NCBI RefSeq assembly: GCF_042665095.1
Contig: NZ_JBHTBV010000006.1
Reading direction: 5' to 3' (one strand)
From: Gordonibacter pamelaeae
GTDB lineage: Bacteria > Actinomycetota > Coriobacteriia > Coriobacteriales > Eggerthellaceae
Length of the DNA stretch: 64,000 nucleotides
Positions 1 through 8,436 of this stretch are shown here, one piece after another (position 1 is the first letter of the stretch; the number at the start of each line of letters is the position of its first letter). The notes beneath the pieces were generated by a model, which saw only the letters and a program-made list of their open reading frames with translations, did not search any database and was not told where the DNA came from. Both the position numbers and the translations under genes were made by a program.

Positions 1-210
1 GCGGAACAGGTAGCTCACCTTCTCCGCGTACACGCGGTCGCCCGTCATGATGGTGCCCTCCATGGAGCCGGAGGGCACGGCGAAGGCCTGGTGCACGAAC
101 GTGACCTGGAGCCATGCCAAAACGAGCACGAAGGCCGCCCACCAGAGGGCGCCGACGACCCTGCGCGGTACGCTCGGCGCGCCTGTGCGCGCATGCCGGC
201 CGTGGTCCAT
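1..210 (-). CDS. lepB: Signal peptidase I, N-terminal part (cut by window edge)
   Basis: Membrane-bound serine protease that removes signal peptides from exported proteins. The visible 70 residues hold a short cytoplasmic tail (MDHGRHARTG), one hydrophobic segment (about residues 22-35, WWAAFVLVLAWL), and the motif PSGSMEGTIMTGDRV, whose Ser-Met carries the catalytic serine; the lysine-containing C-terminal part lies beyond base 1. It follows trmD on the same strand with a 29-base gap, so it is probably the last gene of the trmD operon as in many actinobacteria and firmicutes. The start ATG at 210 is the only one before the membrane segment. Function is secure; the length is unknown because the gene is truncated by the window. 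Confidence 0.88.
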   Translation of the reverse strand, partial: MDHGRHARTGAPSVPRRVVGALWWAAFVLVLAWLQVTFVHQAFAVPSGSMEGTIMTGDRVYAEKVSYLFR

Positions 211-239
211 AGCCCCGCCTTCCCTTGCGTTGTGCGGGC

Positions 240-995
240 CTAGCGCCCGCACCCGTCCGCCAAGTGTAGCAGAAACGCGCGGTCGGCATCCGTGAGGTCG
301 GCGGCGTCCAGCAGGTCGGGGCGCAGGCGCGCCGTGCGCTCGAGGCTCTGCTCGCGCCTCCAGCGGGCCACGGCGCCGTGGTCGCCCGAGAGCAGCACGG
401 CGGGCACGTCCATGCCACGAAACGTGGCCGGGCGCGTGTACTGGGGATATTCGAGCAGGCCGTCGGCGAAGCTCTCGCCTAGGGCGCCGGTGGGCGCTCC
501 CAGCACGCCGGGCAGCTTGCGCGCCACGGCGTCGATGACCACCATGGAGGCCAGCTCCCCGCTCGTGAGCACGTAGTCGCCGAGCGAGATCGTGCGGTCG
601 GCCAGCGCATAGGCGCGCTCGTCGATGCCCTCGTAGTGGCCGCACACGAACAGAAGGCGCTCCTCGCGCGCGAGCTCGCAGGCCAGCGCGTCGTCGAAGG
701 GCTCTCCGTGCGGGGCGAGGAAGATGGTGCAGGGGCGCGGCAAAGCCTCGCCGCCGGCGCCGACTTCGCAGGTCAAATCATCGTAAGCCTCGAACAGGGG
801 CTCGCATTTCATGACCAGGCCATCGCCGCCGCCGTAGGGGTCGTCGTCGGTCGTGCGGTGGCGGTCGTGCGTCCAGTCGCGCAGGTCGTGCGCCAGGAAA
901 CGGAGGATGCCCTTCTCCTGGGCGATGCGCATCATGGACGTGCCCATCACGGAATCGTACATGGAGGGAAACGTGGAGAGCGTCTCGATGATCAC
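240..995 (-). CDS. trmD: tRNA (guanine37-N1)-methyltransferase
   Basis: Methylates G37 next to the anticodon of tRNAs reading CNN/CGG codons, using S-adenosylmethionine, which prevents frameshifting. The 251-residue length matches the SPOUT-family enzyme. Visible hallmarks are the N-terminal strand (VIIETLSTFPSMYD), the DPYGGGDGLVM loop, and the trefoil-knot region FVCGHYEGIDER followed by SLGDYVLTSGE. I chose the GTG at 995, preceded by AAAGGA at proper spacing, since a longer upstream open frame has no family similarity. It lies 65 bases after rimM in the conserved rpsP-KH-rimM-trmD order. Confidence 0.95.
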   Translation of the reverse strand: MIIETLSTFPSMYDSVMGTSMMRIAQEKGILRFLAHDLRDWTHDRHRTTDDDPYGGGDGLVMKCEPLFEAYDDLTCEVGAGGEALPRPCTIFLAPHGEPFDDALACELAREERLLFVCGHYEGIDERAYALADRTISLGDYVLTSGELASMVVIDAVARKLPGVLGAPTGALGESFADGLLEYPQYTRPATFRGMDVPAVLLSGDHGAVARWRREQSLERTARLRPDLLDAADLTDADRAFLLHLADGCGR

Positions 996-1060
996 GGGAA
1001 GTCCTTTCGGAGGCAAGGGCGCGGTGCGGGCTGCGCAGGGACGGCGACGAAACGCTGCCG

Positions 1061-1582
1061 CTAGAGGTCCAGCAGGCCGTCTGGCAGATCGACGTCGATG
1101 CGGCGCGCATCCTCGTCGATGCCGGACACGAACGCGTCGACGAGTGGCACGAGCACCGTGCGGCCCCCGGCTGCGGGCACGACCTCCAGCAGGTCCTGGC
1201 CCGGCAGCTCCTGGATGCCCGCCACCGTGCCCACGAGGCCGGTGCGCGCGTCGTGCACCTCCCAGCCGTCCCAGGCGCCGGCATGCGCCTCGAGCACACC
1301 CTCGGGCAGGTCGGCGCGTCGCACGAGGCAGTGGCAGCCCACGAGGGCCTCGGCCATGTCGATGCCCTCCACGGCGTCGAACGTCACGATGGCCGTACGG
1401 TCGTCGACCGGCGCGACGGCCGTCACCCGCGCACGGCGCGGGGCGTCCAGCACGGGCGGCACGAAGGCAGCCTCTAAGCCCTCGGACAGCAAAAAGGGAA
1501 GGCCCGCCGCGCTCTGCGCGACGAACCCTCCCTGCAGGTTCTTCGTTCTCGCCAGTACGGCGACGTCCGTCCAAGCGCGCAT
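1061..1582 (-). CDS. rimM: Ribosome maturation factor RimM
   Basis: Assists late assembly of the 30S subunit head, binding ribosomal protein S19. At 173 residues it has the usual two parts: an N-terminal barrel (ARTKNLQGGFVAQ through LVGCHCLVRR) and the C-terminal PRC barrel, recognisable from GTVAGIQELPGQDLLEV and LVPLVDAFVSGID. The gene abuts the KH-domain gene (stop of that gene at 1583, start here at 1582), so translation is probably coupled. The N-terminal KPHG-type motif is degenerate (NLQGG), which is common in this class. Confidence 0.9.
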   Translation of the reverse strand: MRAWTDVAVLARTKNLQGGFVAQSAAGLPFLLSEGLEAAFVPPVLDAPRRARVTAVAPVDDRTAIVTFDAVEGIDMAEALVGCHCLVRRADLPEGVLEAHAGAWDGWEVHDARTGLVGTVAGIQELPGQDLLEVVPAAGGRTVLVPLVDAFVSGIDEDARRIDVDLPDGLLDL

Positions 1583-1837
1583 CTAGTCGATGAGCTCCAC
1601 TTCGACATGGGTGTTCGTGCGCGACGCGGCGGCACGGGCGAGCGTGCGGATGGCCTTGATGACCCGCCCTTGGCGGCCGATGACCTTGCCGGCATCCTCC
1701 TCGTTCACGTGGAGCTCCACGAGGATGGAGCCGTCCTCGGCATCGCTCGCCTCGATCTGCAGCTCATCGGGAAACTCGATGAGCGGGCGCACGACGGACT
1801 CGACGAGGCCGACGATGTCTTCCGTCTGCTCGGCCAT
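1583..1837 (-). CDS. khpA: KH-domain RNA-binding protein (KhpA family)
   Basis: Small RNA-binding protein of 84 residues made of a single KH domain; homologues (KhpA, formerly YlqC) pair with KhpB/Jag and affect small RNAs, cell elongation and division. The GxxG loop is visible as VIGRQGRVIKAIRTLARAA, followed by the last strand VEVELID. The start at 1837 is 5 bases from the rpsP stop, and longer frames upstream run into rpsP, so I reject them. Its place between rpsP and rimM is the standard one. Confidence 0.92.
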   Translation of the reverse strand: MAEQTEDIVGLVESVVRPLIEFPDELQIEASDAEDGSILVELHVNEEDAGKVIGRQGRVIKAIRTLARAAASRTNTHVEVELID

Positions 1838-1842
1838 GGCGC

Positions 1843-2088
1843 TTACGCGTTCTCGCGGGCGTTCTTGAGCAGGCGCGCCACCGTGTCGGTGGGCTGGGCG
1901 CCGTTCTTGATCCACTGGTCGACCTTCTCCAGGTCGAACTTCACCATCGCGGGGTTGGCGCAGGGGTTGTAGCGGCCGACCTCCTCGATGAACTTACCGT
2001 CGCGCGGGCAGCGCGCGTCGGCAACGACGATGCGGTAGTACGGGCGCTTCTTTGCGCCGTGGCGGGCCAGGCGAATTTTGACTGCCAT
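1843..2088 (-). CDS. rpsP: 30S ribosomal protein S16
   Basis: Structural protein of the small ribosomal subunit, binding 16S rRNA. The 81 residues are full length; MAVKIRLARHGAKKRPYYRI and VGRYNPCANP are the family signature. A purine-rich ribosome site (AAGGAGTTCACCTTC reading) precedes the ATG. It is the first gene of the rpsP-khpA-rimM-trmD-lepB unit, with a near-consensus promoter about 95 bases upstream. Confidence 0.97.
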   Translation of the reverse strand: MAVKIRLARHGAKKRPYYRIVVADARCPRDGKFIEEVGRYNPCANPAMVKFDLEKVDQWIKNGAQPTDTVARLLKNARENA

Positions 2089-2182
2089 GAAGGTGAACTC
2101 CTTTTGCTTCTTACGTCAGGTCGGGCGGGTTGGGCGGGGCCTTCTGGGCGCACGCACGATTCCCGCAAAACAGCAATTGCTT

Positions 2183-2211
2183 ATGATACGGCGTAATCCC
2201 CCGTTTGACAA
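2183..2211 (-). promoter_or_regulatory. Promoter of the rpsP operon
   Basis: On the minus strand, TTGTCA (2211-2206) and TATCAT (2188-2183) are separated by exactly 17 bases, giving a strong sigma-70-type promoter. The predicted start is near 2176, leaving an untranslated leader of about 88 bases before the rpsP ATG at 2088. Confidence 0.75.
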
Positions 2212-2336
2212 GCGATTGTCGTCTCGTAGTGCCCGCTATTGTACGCGAACCCTCGCAAAGCCGGCATCCCCGACCCCCCACGTCCTCGAAAAGCCCACGT
2301 TTCGCCCCCCGCTCGGCGCGTGGGAGAGTCTGACGA

Positions 2337-2379
2337 ACCTGCGAGAAGGCTGCACCCGCGCCGCGGCCTTCTCGCAGGT
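2337..2379 (-). ncRNA. Possible structured small RNA (14-bp hairpin)
   Basis: Perfect 14-base inverted repeat: ACCTGCGAGAAGGC at 2337-2350 and its complement at 2366-2379, with a 15-base loop. A second stem (CCCACG/CGTGGG, 2294-2299/2319-2324) extended by CGCC/GGCG follows on the minus strand and is itself followed by CTTTTC. No T run follows the first hairpin, so it does not look like a simple terminator. It does not show the conserved loop of SRP RNA or a known riboswitch that I can recognise. Confidence 0.25.
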
Positions 2380-2432
2380 GCTCTCGAAGGTGCGGGAAGT
2401 ACGAGTTAATATGATCAATAACATCATGGACG

Positions 2433-2469
2433 AAAAAAAGTTGGCTCCGATCTCGTCCACCTAGGAGCC
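2433..2469 (-). terminator. Rho-independent terminator of the GNAT gene
   Basis: Minus strand: GGCTCC (2469-2464), 15-base loop, GGAGCC (2448-2443), then AAC and seven T (2439-2433). It lies 76 bases after the acetyltransferase stop codon. Confidence 0.65.
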
Positions 2470-2544
2470 GCACTCTGAAAAGTCATTCGGGGAAGCCGGC
2501 GCCGCGCCCTCCCGCCGCAAGCCCCGACCGGGGCCCTCCTAGCC

Positions 2545-3051
2545 TCAGCAGGGACGGCGCGTGTCGACGCAGTCGCGGTAGTAGATATGGATGTCCTCGT
2601 AGCCGCCCATGAAGTTCACGAAGCCGCCGGGCACGGTGCCCACGCGCACGAAGCCCAGGTCCTCGTACAGGTGGATGGCCCCGGCGTTGCCGGCCACCAC
2701 GGCATTGAACTGCAGGCCCCGGAAGCCCTTGCGCGCCGCCTGCGCCAGCGAGTCCTCCACGAGGGCACGGCCCAGACCGAGTCCGCGCACGCTCGACGCC
2801 ACGGCGTAGCTCGCATTGCCCACGTGCGCGCAGCGTCCCACGTTGTTCGGATGGAGCACGTACAGGCCCATGACCTTTCCATCGAGGTCGGCCACCACGG
2901 AAAGCGTCTGGGCCGCGAAGAACTCCGCCGCCTTCTCCAACGTGAGCGGCTCGATCTGGGGGAAGGCCTCGCCACCCTCCACGACCTCGTTCCACACCTT
3001 TAGCATTCCCGCGAGGTCCTCCTCGCGGTACGGCCGAATCTCCAGGGCCAT
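2545..3051 (-). CDS. GNAT-family N-acetyltransferase
   Basis: A 168-residue single-domain acetyl-CoA-dependent acetyltransferase. The fold is visible from the N-terminal IRPYREEDLAGMLKVWNEV to the acetyl-CoA loop VRGLGLGRALVEDSLAQA and the later NAGAIHLYEDLGFVRVGTV, typical of the motif A/B region. The substrate cannot be inferred. I chose ATG 3051 (AAAGGA upstream) over a longer start at 3081. It is monocistronic, with a terminator downstream and the ABC permease gene ending 131 bases upstream. Confidence 0.85.
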   Translation of the reverse strand: MALEIRPYREEDLAGMLKVWNEVVEGGEAFPQIEPLTLEKAAEFFAAQTLSVVADLDGKVMGLYVLHPNNVGRCAHVGNASYAVASSVRGLGLGRALVEDSLAQAARKGFRGLQFNAVVAGNAGAIHLYEDLGFVRVGTVPGGFVNFMGGYEDIHIYYRDCVDTRRPC

Positions 3052-3182
3052 GGGCGCATCCTTTCTCGCGGGCTTCACCATGCGGCGCCAGTATAGCAGA
3101 GGGCGCCGCGCCGTCCATGCGGCGCGGCGGCAACCGTCGGATGCGGGAGGGAGGAGGACCCGGGGAGGTTGGCGGAGGAACC

Positions 3183-5624
3183 CTACTCGGCCACCAGCTC
3201 GCGCACGTCCACGCGCCTCACTTTTCGGGCGCTCGCGTAGGCGGCCACCAGGAACACGAGCGCGAGGCCGAGCGTCAGGCCGCCCACCATGAGCGGATTC
3301 GCGTCGATGGCGAACCGTGACACGCCGAACAGGCCGAACAGCTGCCCCATGAGCCAGCTGCCGCCGAGCGCCGCCGCCGTCGCGCCCAGCGCGCAGCCGA
3401 CGAGCGCCACGAGGAAGAAGCGCAGCGCGAGCTGCAGGCGCAGGGCCCGCGAGGTGAAGCCGAGCGCGAGGTACACGCCCAGGTCATGGCGCTCGGCCGT
3501 GAACATGCGCCCGATGATGAGCGACACGGCTAAAAACGCGAGCACCGCCGCGACGCCCGCCATCGCATAGCCCATGACGGTGAACAGCTGCTGGATGAGA
3601 TCGATCATGCTGGTGGTGTCGGCGAACATGCCGGTCGAGCGCGTGTCCACCGCGTCGCCGAACCGCGACTCGACGGCGGCGCGCGCCTCATCGGCGGCAC
3701 CGGGATCGGCCAGCTGGTACTGGCGCGACGGCTCGGCGGCTTCCTCGGCGGTTCCGGCCAGGTCGCGCACTCCGTCGTAGGTGAGAATGGTGCCGTAGCC
3801 CGCATTGAACATGGCGGAGAGCAGCCCGCTCACCACGAACCGGCGCTCCTTCCCGTCCGCGCCGTCCACCGTCAGCTCGTCGCCCACCCGCAAGCCCATC
3901 GTCTTCGCCAGGTTGGTGCCGACGAGCGCCTCGTTGTCGTGCTCGGGCAGACGGCCCTCCGTCACGCCCTGCACGAGGGTTAGGTCGCTCAGGCCTGCGA
4001 ACGAGTGGCTCTCCCCGCCGAAGCTCACCATGGCGAACGCCTCCTGCCACGACTTCTCGATGGGGCTCGACTCCTCGATGACGCGCTCGACTTCGGCTAT
4101 GTCCACGTCGGGCGACGCGAGGGTGATCGACAGGTTGCTCTCCCACATGCCGAACGCGTCCTGTGCCGCGTTCTCGCCGCGCAGCGTGCCGCCGATGCCG
4201 AACACGAGCACGATGAACGCGCACAGGACGCACGCGCACCCTGCGAGCCCCACATAGCGCCGCTTCGCCGACATGATGGCGCGCACCGCCAGCTGCAAGC
4301 TCAGATGGCTGCCGCCCAAGGGACGCTCGCCGCGGCTGCGGAAGCGCACGTCGGCAGCGCCGCCGCGAAACGCCACGAGCGACGAGATGCGCGCGAGCTT
4401 GCCCGTCTTGAGCGCGACGACCGCCGCCACGAGCGCGAGCAGCACGGCCAGAAGGCCGATCGCCAGCGCAGGCGGGGTGACGTTGCTCGCCAACACGCCG
4501 GTGAGCTGGGCGAAGAACGGGAGCGCGAGGGGCACGAGGGCGGATCCCAGCGCGAGTCCCACGGCGAGTCCCGCCAGGCTCACGCCCGCGTACTCGACGA
4601 CCAGCATGCCGCGCAGCGCGCGGTTCGGCAGGCCGAGGGCCTTGAGCGTGCCGTAGTCGGCGTAGCCCTCCTCGATGGAGGTCGACACCGTGTGCGTGCA
4701 GATGATGAGCGCTATCGCGAACAGAAGCAGCGCGAACACGCCCATGACGGCGCCCCCGATGACCACCACCATCATCGCATAGCCGACGAGCGTGTCGGAG
4801 GCGAACATCCCCGAAGCGGTGTTCGCCCAGGCGATCTCCTCCGCGATGATCCGGGCAAGGTCGGACGAGGTCGTGCCGGCCGCGCGCGCCTCGTCCGTCA
4901 AGCGCACGTTGATCTCGGCCATGCGGTACGCGGCGAGCTTCGCCTGGGACGTGAACAGCTTCTGCGTCTCGCCGTCGAAAGCCGCCGCGGCGTCCACCTC
5001 GGCGGCCACCTCGTCGAAGGTTCGCGCCGCCACCACGTAGCGCTTGATCTCCATGAACGGGGTGCCCATTTGGGGATCCTCGTAGAAACCCGCGATGGCG
5101 AGGCGCCGCGTCGAGTCCCCCACGATCACCTCGAGCTCGTCGCCTTCGCGGACACCGGGAGACGCCTGCATCGACATGGGCACGTACACCTCGTCGGGCC
5201 CGGGCTCGGGCATCTCGTCGACGAGGCTCATGCCGTCTTCGGAGAACAGGCGGAAATCAAGCGCATCGCCCCAGGCCACAAGCGCTGTTCCCGACGTGGG
5301 GTTCTTGTCGACGGCCGTGCCGTCCCCCCGGTAGTACTTTACGGGAACGCCCAGAGCGTCGTTCAGGCGCGCCTCGGAAACCTCGGGCAGCGCCTCGATC
5401 TCGGCGGCCACCTCGCGGTTGAGGTTCGCCGCCGCGTCGACGGCGTACACGTCGCCCGCCTCTATCTCGGCAAGGGCCGCCTCCTCGCGGGCGTTCAGGT
5501 CCACGTACATGCTCGCCGTGAACGTGAGCACGGCGCCCGTGAGGGCCATGAGCAGGAAGATGCCGAAGAACGACCGACGGCCGCGCTTGAGGCCGGCCGC
5601 GATCAGCGTGCGCATGAGCGCCAT
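3183..5624 (-). CDS. ABC transporter permease, FtsX/MacB-type, large
   Basis: Membrane subunit of an ABC system, 813 residues. It has an N-terminal membrane segment (about residues 18-40), an extracytoplasmic domain with many acidic residues, a group of helices around 280-400, a second membrane-anchored extracytoplasmic domain beginning near 455, and three C-terminal helices from about 690 to the end (FtsX core, ending RRVDVRELVAE). This two-FtsX-module layout is typical of permeases that sense or move antimicrobial peptides or lipoproteins rather than small solutes. It starts 15 bases after the ATPase gene stop. The ATG at 5624 is favoured over GTG 5633 because a run of G lies at ribosome-site distance. 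Confidence 0.88.
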   Translation of the reverse strand: MALMRTLIAAGLKRGRRSFFGIFLLMALTGAVLTFTASMYVDLNAREEAALAEIEAGDVYAVDAAANLNREVAAEIEALPEVSEARLNDALGVPVKYYRGDGTAVDKNPTSGTALVAWGDALDFRLFSEDGMSLVDEMPEPGPDEVYVPMSMQASPGVREGDELEVIVGDSTRRLAIAGFYEDPQMGTPFMEIKRYVVAARTFDEVAAEVDAAAAFDGETQKLFTSQAKLAAYRMAEINVRLTDEARAAGTTSSDLARIIAEEIAWANTASGMFASDTLVGYAMMVVVIGGAVMGVFALLLFAIALIICTHTVSTSIEEGYADYGTLKALGLPNRALRGMLVVEYAGVSLAGLAVGLALGSALVPLALPFFAQLTGVLASNVTPPALAIGLLAVLLALVAAVVALKTGKLARISSLVAFRGGAADVRFRSRGERPLGGSHLSLQLAVRAIMSAKRRYVGLAGCACVLCAFIVLVFGIGGTLRGENAAQDAFGMWESNLSITLASPDVDIAEVERVIEESSPIEKSWQEAFAMVSFGGESHSFAGLSDLTLVQGVTEGRLPEHDNEALVGTNLAKTMGLRVGDELTVDGADGKERRFVVSGLLSAMFNAGYGTILTYDGVRDLAGTAEEAAEPSRQYQLADPGAADEARAAVESRFGDAVDTRSTGMFADTTSMIDLIQQLFTVMGYAMAGVAAVLAFLAVSLIIGRMFTAERHDLGVYLALGFTSRALRLQLALRFFLVALVGCALGATAAALGGSWLMGQLFGLFGVSRFAIDANPLMVGGLTLGLALVFLVAAYASARKVRRVDVRELVAE

Positions 5625-5639
5625 AGCGTCCACCCCCCC

Positions 5640-6413
5640 CTACCAGGCCAGCGACGACAGCCAGGCGTTCACCTGGGCGTCGCGGGCCTTGAGGTAGGCG
5701 GCGTCTCCGTCGGCGCGGAAGGCGGGCAGCTCGAGCTCGCCCTTGATCGAGCCGTCCTCCAGGTACAGCACGCGGCTCGCGCGCAGGGCGCAGAACACGT
5801 CGTGCGTGACCATGCAGATGGACTGGCCGCTTGCGTTCAGCTCGCCGAGGAGCGCGAGCACCTCGAGCGTGTTCGCGCGGTTGAGGGCGCCCGTGGGCTC
5901 GTCGGCGAACACGATGTCGGGGTCGTTCACCACGCTGCGCGCCACGGCGCAGCGCTGCTGCTGGCCGCCGGACGCCTGGCTGGGCAGGTGGTGCGCGTGC
6001 GCGCCGAGTCCCATGCGCTCGACGAGGGCCCGTGCGGCTGCGCGCGTGTCGGCGGCCGAGCGGCCGGCTTTCAGGTAGCCGGGCACGGCCACGTTCTCGA
6101 ACAGCGTGAGGTTCGACACGAGGTGCGCCTGCTGGAACACGAAGCCGAAATGCTGCGCGCGCAGCTCGGCCATGTCGCGCTCGCGCAGGCTCGTGATGCT
6201 CTTGCCCCGGTAGAGCACGTCGCCCGCCGTGGGTGCGTCCATGCCGGACAGGCAGTAGAGCAGCGTCGACTTGCCTGAGCCCGACGGCCCCATGATGGCG
6301 GTGAAGTCGCCTGCGTACAGCGCCAGGTCGACGTTGCTCAGCACGTGCGCCTGCACGCCGTCGGCCGCATAGCTCTTGCAGAGCCGCTCGGTTTGGATGA
6401 TAGGTTCTTTCAT
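5640..6413 (-). CDS. ABC transporter ATP-binding protein (MacB/LolD type)
   Basis: ATPase partner of the following permease, 257 residues. Walker A is GPSGSGKST, the Q-loop region reads FGFVFQQAHLVSNLT, the signature is SGGQQQR, Walker B is DIVFADEPTGALN, and the switch histidine is in VTHDV. These define the LolD/MacB/BceA-like branch. ATG 6413 follows AGAGGG. A C-terminal tail of about 35 residues after the H-loop region (FRADGDAAYLKARDAQVNAW) is longer than in LolD. It follows the kinase gene by 63 bases, so all four genes probably share one transcript. Confidence 0.93.
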   Translation of the reverse strand: MKEPIIQTERLCKSYAADGVQAHVLSNVDLALYAGDFTAIMGPSGSGKSTLLYCLSGMDAPTAGDVLYRGKSITSLRERDMAELRAQHFGFVFQQAHLVSNLTLFENVAVPGYLKAGRSAADTRAAARALVERMGLGAHAHHLPSQASGGQQQRCAVARSVVNDPDIVFADEPTGALNRANTLEVLALLGELNASGQSICMVTHDVFCALRASRVLYLEDGSIKGELELPAFRADGDAAYLKARDAQVNAWLSSLAW

Positions 6414-6476
6414 GATGCCCTCTCGTCTCGCATGGTCGCTTGAGGGCATCGTACCCGTCCAAACATTAAGGCGTCC

Positions 6477-7649
6477 TTAAGGTTCGAGGGGGAATTCCAG
6501 AGCGACCCTGAGCCCGGGGTCGGCATCCTCCAGCCGCAGGGCGCCGCCCATCTGCCCTACCAGGTAGCGCGCGATGAACAGGCCGAGGCCGGCACCGGGA
6601 GCTTCGTGCGCGTTCGAGCCGCGGTAAAAACGCTCGGTGGCGAACGGGAGGTCCTCGGGCGGGATGCCGGGCCCATGGTCGCGCACGGTCGCCCGGTAGA
6701 CGCGCTCGGCGATGTCGAGGACGCCCTCCACCTCCACGGCCGCGCCGGGCGCGTACTTGGCGGCGTTCGCCAGCAGGTTCTCCAGCGCCTGCTCGAGGCG
6801 CTTCGGATCGTGGGCCACCCGCGCCTCGTCGAGGCGCCCGAGCGCCACGTTGCCCGCCACGCCGAAATCTGCGACCGCCTGGCGGATCGTGCGGGCTATG
6901 GGCGCGTCTTCGCAGCTCACGCGGATGCGGTCGAGGTCGGCGAGCGCATGGAGGAACAGGTCGTCGGTGAGCGAGGTCACCTCGTCGCACTTGCGCGCGA
7001 TCGTGCGCGCGTAGCCTTCGCGCTCCGCGTCGTTGCGCGCGAGGCCCAGCTCCAGCGCCTCGGAGTAGGCGCGGATGGACGCGATGGGCGTCTTGATATC
7101 GTGCGAGAGCGCCGCCACCGCCGTCTTGCCCTGCTCCACGGCCTCGGCCTCGGCGGCGCGGGCGCGCTTGATCTCGGCGCGCATGTTGTCGAACGCCCAG
7201 GTGAAGCGTCCGAACGGATTGCTACGCTCGTAGGCGAGCGGAGTGTCGAGGTTGCCCGCCGCCACGTCCTGGGCGAACGACTCCAGACGCATGAACGGGC
7301 GCACGACGCTGACATGGAGGTACGCGACGACGCCCCACACGACCGCCGCCCCGAGCGCGGCGAGCGCCCAGACCAGAGCGATGGGGAGGCCGCCCTTCAC
7401 GCCGGCGGCCGCGCGCAGCGCCTCCTGCGCTCGAACCAGCGCTGCATCGGCCGCGCCCTCCCCTCCTCGAAGCTCCGCGCGGGCCGCGTTCAGCTCCACC
7501 ACCTGCGTGCGCATCTCGGCCCCTGGCCCGTCGTCCATGAGCGCGACCGTGGCCGCGAGCGCCACCAGCGCCAGCACGACTGTCGCAGCGACGGCGATGC
7601 CGACGAGCCGCCGCCCGATGCGCGCGCCCTCGCGGGAGGCCGCCGTCAC
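6477..7649 (-). CDS. Sensor histidine kinase
   Basis: Membrane sensor kinase of 390 residues. Two membrane segments (about 13-34 and 91-112) flank an extracytoplasmic loop of roughly 55 residues; a HAMP-like linker follows (VVRPFMRLESFAQDVAAGN). The phospho-accepting H-box is LSHDIKTPIASIRAYSEAL, the N-box is ALENLLANAAKYAP, and the G1 box DHGPGIP with FYRGSN and GAGLGLF completes the ATPase domain. It starts with GTG overlapping the regulator stop by four bases (GTGA). Short loops next to ABC permeases suggest that the transporter takes part in sensing, as in Bce-type modules; this is inference. Confidence 0.92.
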   Translation of the reverse strand: MTAASREGARIGRRLVGIAVAATVVLALVALAATVALMDDGPGAEMRTQVVELNAARAELRGGEGAADAALVRAQEALRAAAGVKGGLPIALVWALAALGAAVVWGVVAYLHVSVVRPFMRLESFAQDVAAGNLDTPLAYERSNPFGRFTWAFDNMRAEIKRARAAEAEAVEQGKTAVAALSHDIKTPIASIRAYSEALELGLARNDAEREGYARTIARKCDEVTSLTDDLFLHALADLDRIRVSCEDAPIARTIRQAVADFGVAGNVALGRLDEARVAHDPKRLEQALENLLANAAKYAPGAAVEVEGVLDIAERVYRATVRDHGPGIPPEDLPFATERFYRGSNAHEAPGAGLGLFIARYLVGQMGGALRLEDADPGLRVALEFPLEP

Positions 7650-8347
7650 GACGCCCCGCCCGCCGCGTCGAAGCAGTAGCCCCGCCCGCGCACCGTCTTG
7701 AAGTGGGCAGGGTGCGCCGGATCGTCCTCGACCTTCGCGCGCAGCCAGCTCATGTGCACCGACACCGTCTGCGGCTCCACCTCCGAGAACGCGCCCCACA
7801 CCTCGGCCAGCAGGCGATCCTTCGACACGACCTCTCCCTCGCGCGCCATCAGGTAGCGTGCGAGCGCGAACTCCTTGGGAGAGAGCGGGATGGCCGCGCC
7901 GTCCTTCAACATCGAGCCCGCCGCCTCGTCGAGCACGTACGGCCCCGCCGCGAGCGCGCCGTCGGCCCCTTCCCCGCCCGCTCGCCCACGTGACCGCCTG
8001 AGCAGCGCGTTCACGTGGGCCAAGAGCTCGCGCAACGAGTAGGGCTTCGGCAGGTAGTCGTCCCCGCCCGTGTCGAGCCCGACGATGCGGTCGGTCTCGC
8101 TCGTGCGCGCCGAGGCGAACACGATGGGCACGTCGCTTGCGCGCCGCAGAGCCGCGCACGCCGCGAACCCGTCGTCGCCCGGCAGGTTGATGTCGAGCAG
8201 CACCAGGTCGAACGCACGCGTGGCAAGGACGTCGTAAGCCTCCTCCGCGCTCGCCGCGCGCTCCACCGCGAACCCCTCGCTCTCCAGATAGCGTGCCACG
8301 ATGGCGGACAGGTCCGCATCGTCATCGACTATGAGTATGCTCGGCAT
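7646..8347 (-). CDS. OmpR-family response regulator
   Basis: Two-domain DNA-binding regulator of 233 residues. The receiver domain shows the acidic pair ILIVDDDADLS, phosphorylation site VLLDINLPGDDG, and conserved Thr/Ser and Lys (FASARTS, YLPKPYS). The winged helix ends with WLRAKVEDD and TVRGRGYCF. ATG 8347 is preceded by AAGGGGAG and gives a standard N-terminus, so the longer upstream frame is rejected. It is the first gene of the regulator-kinase-ATPase-permease operon. Confidence 0.94.
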   Translation of the reverse strand: MPSILIVDDDADLSAIVARYLESEGFAVERAASAEEAYDVLATRAFDLVLLDINLPGDDGFAACAALRRASDVPIVFASARTSETDRIVGLDTGGDDYLPKPYSLRELLAHVNALLRRSRGRAGGEGADGALAAGPYVLDEAAGSMLKDGAAIPLSPKEFALARYLMAREGEVVSKDRLLAEVWGAFSEVEPQTVSVHMSWLRAKVEDDPAHPAHFKTVRGRGYCFDAAGGAS

Positions 8348-8382
8348 CGCACTCCCCTTCGGCCAGCCGGATGGACGAGACC

Positions 8383-8388
8383 ATTGTA
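8383..8388 (-). promoter_or_regulatory. Candidate -10 element of the regulator operon
   Basis: TACAAT on the minus strand, 36 bases before the regulator ATG. No good -35 hexamer sits 16-18 bases upstream, which is what an activator-dependent promoter would look like. Confidence 0.45.
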
Positions 8389-8436
8389 CCCAAGTTGGCT
8401 GGAAATCTCTTTCCGCGAGCGCAAGCACCTGACCTC

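Larger units (their letters stand above)
2089..2544. other. Gene-free stretch between GNAT gene and rpsP
   Basis: No credible coding sequence. From the GNAT side it holds a rho-independent terminator (2433-2469), an AT-rich patch (2405-2432), two strong hairpins (arms 2337-2350/2366-2379 and 2294-2299/2319-2324), then the rpsP promoter and leader. The hairpins sit between a terminator and the next promoter, so they belong to neither mRNA as currently understood; a small RNA on the minus strand is possible but unproven. Confidence 0.5.

Noticed and set aside
2236..2460. 74-codon minus-strand frame in the rpsP leader region
   Set aside because: No similarity, no ribosome site, and it spans a terminator and hairpins.
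4005..6278. 757-codon plus-strand frame opposite the ABC permease and ATPase
   Set aside because: Antisense shadow; the minus-strand genes have complete ABC motifs.
6466..6480. TTAAGG-CGT-CCTTAA palindrome at the kinase stop codon
   Set aside because: Short arms and position inside the gene end; no promoter next to it.
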